DNA of 64,000 bases from Brevibacterium sp. S22 (GTDB lineage Bacteria > Actinomycetota > Actinomycetes > Actinomycetales > Brevibacteriaceae). Shown in pieces: positions 60,550 through 64,000 of this stretch. Within the stretch, counting starts at the first letter, position 1. The number at the start of each line of letters is the position of its first letter. The translations under genes were made by a program, and so were the position numbers. The stretch covers positions 88,826 to 152,825 of the forward strand of contig NZ_RHFG01000007.1 in assembly GCF_004745485.1 (NCBI RefSeq). The letters run 5' to 3'. Below the pieces are notes generated by a model. The model was not told the origin of the DNA. It was given only the letters and a program-made list of their open reading frames with translations, and searched no databases.

Positions 60550-61698
60550 ATGGCAGTGAGCAGCGAAGAGCAGATGATGATCGACACGGTCGCCGAGTTC
60601 GTCGACCACGACGTCAAACCCCACGTCAACCGGGTCGAACACGCGAACGAATACCCCGAAGCCTGGATCCAGACGATGAAGGACATGGGCATCTACGGGC
60701 TCGCGATCGACGAGCCGTGGGGGATGGGTAAGGTCTCGACCGAGGCGTACGCACTCATCACTCAGGAGCTCGCTCGCGGGTGGATGTCGTTGGCTGGGGC
60801 GATGGGCGGTCACACCGTGGTCGCGAAGCTCATCCAGGAATACGGCACCGCAGGGCAGAAGGATCAGTACCTGCCGCGGATGGCCACCGGCGAGCTGCGG
60901 GCGACGATGGCGCTGACTGAACCTGGCGGCGGCTCCGATCTGCAGGCGATGCGCACGACGGCGAAGAAAGATGGGGACGACTACGTCATCAACGGGTCGA
61001 AGACGTGGATCACGAACGCCCGGAAGTCCGACCTCATCGCCTTGCTGTGCAAGACCGACCCGAGCGCCGAACCTCGGCACAAGGGCATTTCGATCATCCT
61101 CGTCGAGAAGGGCGAGGGATTCACCGTCTCTCAGGACCTTTCGAAGCTCGGGTACAAAGGTGTCGAGACCTGTGAACTCAACTTCGAGAACCTCCGCCAA
61201 CCGCAGTCGCAGCTGCTCGGCGAAACCGAGGGCGTCGGGTTCAAACAGATGATGAAGGGTCTCGAGATCGGCCGCATCCAGGTCGCTTCCCGCTCCCTCG
61301 GCGTCGCGCAGGCCGCGCTCAATGACGCGGTGAAGTATGCGCAGGAGCGTGAGTCGATGGGCAAACCGATCTGGAAGCATCAGGCAGTGGGCAACAAGCT
61401 CGCGACCATGGCGACGAAGCTCGAAGCTGCCCGTCAGCTCGTCCTCCACGCGGCCCGCACCTATGACTCCGGTGAGCGCGTGGACATGGAGGCCGGTATG
61501 GCGAAGTTCTACGCTTCGGAGATGGCCGCCGAGGTGGCGCTCGACGCCATCCGTGTCCATGGCGGTTACGGATACTCCACCGAATACGACGTCGAACGCT
61601 ATTACCGTGATGCCCCACTGATGATCGTCGGCGAGGGCACGAATGAGATCCAGCTCGGCGTCATCGCCAAGCAGCTCATCGGCCGGAACAAGGCCTGA
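60550..61698 (+). CDS. Acyl-CoA dehydrogenase
   Basis: A 382-residue flavoenzyme. The FAD/substrate segment ALTEPGGGSD (121-130), WITNA, and the C-terminal region with the catalytic base E362 (GEGTNEIQ) are present, as is the Arg-Gly/HGGYGYS motif. It oxidises acyl-CoA to enoyl-CoA, transferring electrons to ETF. It starts at ATG 60550 with GGAGG. The MaoC/HTD2-like dehydratase follows 29 bases downstream and would hydrate the product, so the pair may form an acyl-CoA branch. Confidence 0.93.
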   Translation: MAVSSEEQMMIDTVAEFVDHDVKPHVNRVEHANEYPEAWIQTMKDMGIYGLAIDEPWGMGKVSTEAYALITQELARGWMSLAGAMGGHTVVAKLIQEYGTAGQKDQYLPRMATGELRATMALTEPGGGSDLQAMRTTAKKDGDDYVINGSKTWITNARKSDLIALLCKTDPSAEPRHKGISIILVEKGEGFTVSQDLSKLGYKGVETCELNFENLRQPQSQLLGETEGVGFKQMMKGLEIGRIQVASRSLGVAQAALNDAVKYAQERESMGKPIWKHQAVGNKLATMATKLEAARQLVLHAARTYDSGERVDMEAGMAKFYASEMAAEVALDAIRVHGGYGYSTEYDVERYYRDAPLMIVGEGTNEIQLGVIAKQLIGRNKA

Positions 61699-61727
61699 CT
61701 GGTCGTATTGATCGGAGGAGAGAAACC

Positions 61728-62618
61728 ATGAGCAACGGAGGGGCCGTGAATCTGCAGGATTGGGTGGGCCGAACCTCGACCGTCACCGAGGTCGCCGACG
61801 GTCAGCGGGCCGCCCGCCTGTCTTCACTACTTGGGCACGGGGGTGACGCGCAGGCGCCGTTGTTTCCACTCGGGCATTGGCTGCACTTCTCCGAGGACGA
61901 TGTGCCGATGAGTGAACTCGGCGCAGACGGGCACGTGAAGTTGGGTGGGTTCATGCCTCCGGTGCCGTTGCCCCGGCGTATGTGGGCCGGCAGCTCTCTC
62001 GAGTTCCACGCCCCAATCTGGCCGGGGCAGACGCTTGAGCGAACGACGACGATCGAATCGATCACGGAGAAGACTGGCAGCACTGGACCGCTGTGCTTCG
62101 TGAATTTGCGTCACGAGGTGTCCGCGGATGGTGTTTTGGCGACGACGGATCGGCACACAATCGTCTACCGGGAGGCCACCTCGGCGCCGGAGGGAGCGGC
62201 GGCAGCACCGCCACGCCCTGATTCGTCGATTCCGAGCAATTGGGATTGGGCCACAAGTGTGCGGCCGGACGAGGTCATGCTGTTCAGGTATTCGGCGCTG
62301 ACGTTCAACTCGCACCGTATCCATTACGACTACCCGTACGTCACGGAGGTCGAGGGCTACCCGGGACTCGTCACGCACGGTCCGTTGACGGCGACCCTGC
62401 TGCTCGATGCGTTCATGACCAACCACCCTGAGGAGATGGTGACCGGTTTCGACTTCCGCGCGAAGTCACCGCTGTTCGCTGGCGAGCAGATCCACCTCGT
62501 GGGGAAACCTGCCGGGGCTGGTAAATATGAACTCCAAGCAGTTGCTCCGAACGGTGAGACCGCGATCGCGGCCAGCGTGACGACTTCGACGGCTCAATCG
62601 ACCACTCGACCAAGCTGA
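61728..62618 (+). CDS. MaoC/HTD2-like enoyl- or mesaconyl-CoA hydratase
   Basis: A 296-residue double hot-dog protein. The C-terminal hot-dog carries the family motif YSALTFNSHRIHYD with Asn/His acting in hydration, then YPGLVTHGPL. This is the HTD2/mesaconyl-C4-CoA hydratase type rather than a single-domain MaoC. It hydrates an enoyl-CoA; together with the preceding acyl-CoA dehydrogenase it likely performs two steps of a branched-acid pathway. ATG 61728 follows GGAGGAGAG. Confidence 0.85.
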   Translation: MSNGGAVNLQDWVGRTSTVTEVADGQRAARLSSLLGHGGDAQAPLFPLGHWLHFSEDDVPMSELGADGHVKLGGFMPPVPLPRRMWAGSSLEFHAPIWPGQTLERTTTIESITEKTGSTGPLCFVNLRHEVSADGVLATTDRHTIVYREATSAPEGAAAAPPRPDSSIPSNWDWATSVRPDEVMLFRYSALTFNSHRIHYDYPYVTEVEGYPGLVTHGPLTATLLLDAFMTNHPEEMVTGFDFRAKSPLFAGEQIHLVGKPAGAGKYELQAVAPNGETAIAASVTTSTAQSTTRPS

Positions 62619-62749
62619 GTGCAGCACGGCCGCAGCGAACTCGGAGACGGGTGTATGACGTCCACTGGATCGCCATTCTTTCCATCTCGGTAGTCTTGCT
62701 TTGTCGTCCACTTTAGTGAGCAGGTTCTGGTAATCAGGTCGGGGTGACC

Positions 62750-63763
62750 TCAACTCAGATTGCTGGGCCATTTTTCTCGCCATTCGCCGAACCCGACGAT
62801 GTCGCCAGATTCGCCTTGGAGTGATTCAACTATTGCTTTGACGTCCAGCCGATTCTGCTTGGAGAAGGTTGGTCCAGCGAGAAACGCCTCAAGCTCGTCC
62901 TTGGTTGCCGCGATAGTTGTGCCGTTAGCGGTGCGCGAGTGGTGAACCACGGCCCCGGGATACGAATACAAGACACATGTATCTATCCAATTTACGGAGC
63001 TAGGGGCACGTTCACTTATCAGCTGATTCAGTCGCCGGGCGTGCATTTTTGCCTGCTTGTGTGGGCTTGGCCTGACTTGTAGAGACACCTTCTGTTCGGT
63101 CCACTTGGCTTCCGACGTCCTATACAGCCGTGCGTCGGGAGCCCAAATATGAAGAACTTCTCCATTCCGAACGTCAAGCTTGAGATTCTGTAGCAATGGC
63201 TCGAGCTCGGGCAGCTTCTGCTCAGGCCGTACCCCATCAAACACCATCATTGACCAGTATTTGCCCTCAATCACAGAGATACCTCGCGATGTGACCAGAA
63301 GGTGGTCGGCCTGTGAATAGAAGTATTTCTCGGACTGGTCGTGTCCGTCAGGGGAAAAATGAATATTCGTGAGTAGCGCTCCGTCGAGTTGAAGCTTGTG
63401 GCAGGCATCGATGATCTGGCGTCGGGACATGAGGTCGGAGGTATGAAACGTGTTGGTCAGCTGTCCTGCGATCAGCGACTTTTCGCGTCTGACAAGTTCT
63501 ATCGTGCGCTTGCCTTCTGCAACTTTCTCACCCCATTTTGCTTCAAGCCTTCTTAGCTCCTCGTCGTGAGCACTCTTGCCGTCGGCCTGCGAGCGATTGA
63601 ATCGTTGTTCAACTTCGGCGGCCCGCTGCTGGGCAAGAGTAGTGGCGTTTTGATGCTCTTCGTGCAGACGAGCAAATTTGTTGTTCCAGTGTTTGAAGGC
63701 GAGGTAGCCAAGGGCTATAAGCGCGACGATGATGAGTGACAAAACAATGATGCTTGTGGCCAT
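62750..63763 (-). CDS. NERD-domain protein with N-terminal membrane anchor
   Basis: About 337 residues. An N-terminal hydrophobic helix (residues 4-22) is followed by a long charged coiled-coil (about 28-105) and a globular part. There, LLVTSRGISVIEGKYW has the E-x-K pattern of the nuclease-related domain (NERD). The role is unknown; such proteins are membrane-tethered nuclease-fold proteins. The region is clearly less GC-rich (near 50%) than the chromosome, suggesting transfer. ATG 63763 is the preferred start; a GTG 15 bases upstream is possible. An IS630-like element lies just beyond. Confidence 0.68.
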   Translation of the reverse strand: MATSIIVLSLIIVALIALGYLAFKHWNNKFARLHEEHQNATTLAQQRAAEVEQRFNRSQADGKSAHDEELRRLEAKWGEKVAEGKRTIELVRREKSLIAGQLTNTFHTSDLMSRRQIIDACHKLQLDGALLTNIHFSPDGHDQSEKYFYSQADHLLVTSRGISVIEGKYWSMMVFDGVRPEQKLPELEPLLQNLKLDVRNGEVLHIWAPDARLYRTSEAKWTEQKVSLQVRPSPHKQAKMHARRLNQLISERAPSSVNWIDTCVLYSYPGAVVHHSRTANGTTIAATKDELEAFLAGPTFSKQNRLDVKAIVESLQGESGDIVGFGEWREKWPSNLS

Positions 63764-63876
63764 GGGGACAGTTAACACTGAGGCTCTGACGCAGACAAAT
63801 GATTCGGCGAGGTCGGTGCTGAGTACAAATGCATGGAGCGCAGTGAGATCGGCGTACGTTGCACAACGTGCACCTA

Positions 63877-64000
63877 GTGTCGCGTGTCGTTAATTCCTGA
63901 ATGGTTGGGTGTTTGGGAGAATTGGTTTATGGCGAATTCTCCCGCTCCGGCTCTGACCCTGCTCGAGGATGAGGAACCACTGCTGCGTGAGTGGTTGAGA
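63877..64000 (+). mobile_element. Start of an IS630-like insertion sequence (cut by window edge)
   Basis: The reading frame from 63929 (MANSPAPALTLLEDEEPLL and on) has the opening of actinobacterial IS630 transposases, which begin with a short acidic segment before the HTH. A TA at 63875-63876, the usual IS630 target, precedes. The 3' end is outside the window, so terminal repeats and completeness cannot be judged. Confidence 0.5.
63929..64000 (+). CDS. IS630-like transposase, N-terminal fragment (3' end outside window)
   Basis: Only the first 24 codons are seen, starting at ATG 63929. The residues EDEEPLLREWLR are like the N-termini of IS630-family transposases in high-GC actinobacteria, which continue into a HTH with the DDE domain behind. 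It is read out of the window. The identification rests on this short stretch and needs the following sequence. Confidence 0.5.
   Translation, partial: MANSPAPALTLLEDEEPLLREWLR

Overview
The window is high-GC (roughly 63-66%) bacterial chromosome with short intergenic gaps, many 1-4 bp gene overlaps, GTG starts and actinobacterial-type regulators. The gene content (arr, a KdgD pathway, a phosphonate cluster with HpnW/HpnZ-type enzymes, HyuAB with a PucR regulator) fits a high-GC Actinomycetota, most likely Brevibacterium or a close relative. That genus call is inference; no rRNA is present. No complete prophage, CRISPR array or confident tRNA was seen.

Layout. 1-3.3 kb: the end of a GMC oxidoreductase, a MntA-HepT toxin-antitoxin pair flanked by related repeat elements, a RibD/DHFR-like reductase and a HpcH/HpaI aldolase. 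3.3-12.6 kb: an NMT1/Ssu-type ABC importer (permease, lipoprotein, ATPase) followed by an M24 peptidase-like protein on the plus strand, converging on a minus-strand sugar-acid module (LysR, KdgD dehydratase, and an aldehyde dehydrogenase fused to a RidA domain). KdgD plus a 2-oxoglutarate-semialdehyde dehydrogenase would take a deoxy-keto-glucarate to 2-oxoglutarate. 12.7-20.3 kb: a phosphonate cluster on the minus strand (phnD, phnC, a fused two-domain phnE, PhnX-like hydrolase, zinc alcohol dehydrogenase, with an FAD amine oxidase upstream), with a divergent GntR regulator.

20.5-33.5 kb: housekeeping and stress genes (RclA/mercuric-reductase-like flavoprotein, EVE protein, MmcQ/YjbR protein, 2-hydroxyacid dehydrogenase, aldo/keto reductase, GlxA-type AraC regulator, isochorismatase, a large SWIM-SNF2 helicase, TetR next to a PanE-like reductase, PadR). 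33.5-36.4 kb: a membrane module with two histidine-rich proteins, one of them PepSY. 36.5-39.4 kb: an amino-acid catabolic pair (M20 amidohydrolase and diaminopropionate ammonia-lyase-like enzyme) with a divergent Lrp regulator. 39.4-42 kb: an AAA/DUF4143 ATPase beside four 23-bp tandem repeats, and a VanZ-RDD membrane protein. 42-48.4 kb: nitrilase, HyuB and HyuA with a divergent PucR regulator.

48.4-64 kb: MMPL transporter, MarR, pirin, GNAT, threonine aldolase, rifampin ADP-ribosyltransferase (arr), a divergent Nramp-like transporter, a 2.8-kb segment bounded by a direct repeat of an aldo/keto reductase 3' end (membrane protein, frameshifted MerR, MFS exporter), then MerR with aldo/keto reductase, acyl-CoA dehydrogenase with MaoC-like dehydratase, a NERD-domain protein, and the start of an IS630-like transposase at the window edge.

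Non-coding structure: three copies of a 56-bp near-perfect palindrome lie just after gene ends and show a compensatory base-pair swap. A 9-mer, CCGAGGYGG, occurs about 48 times (counted by eye) against roughly 4 expected, in both orientations relative to the genes, and is missing from several stretches that also look acquired.
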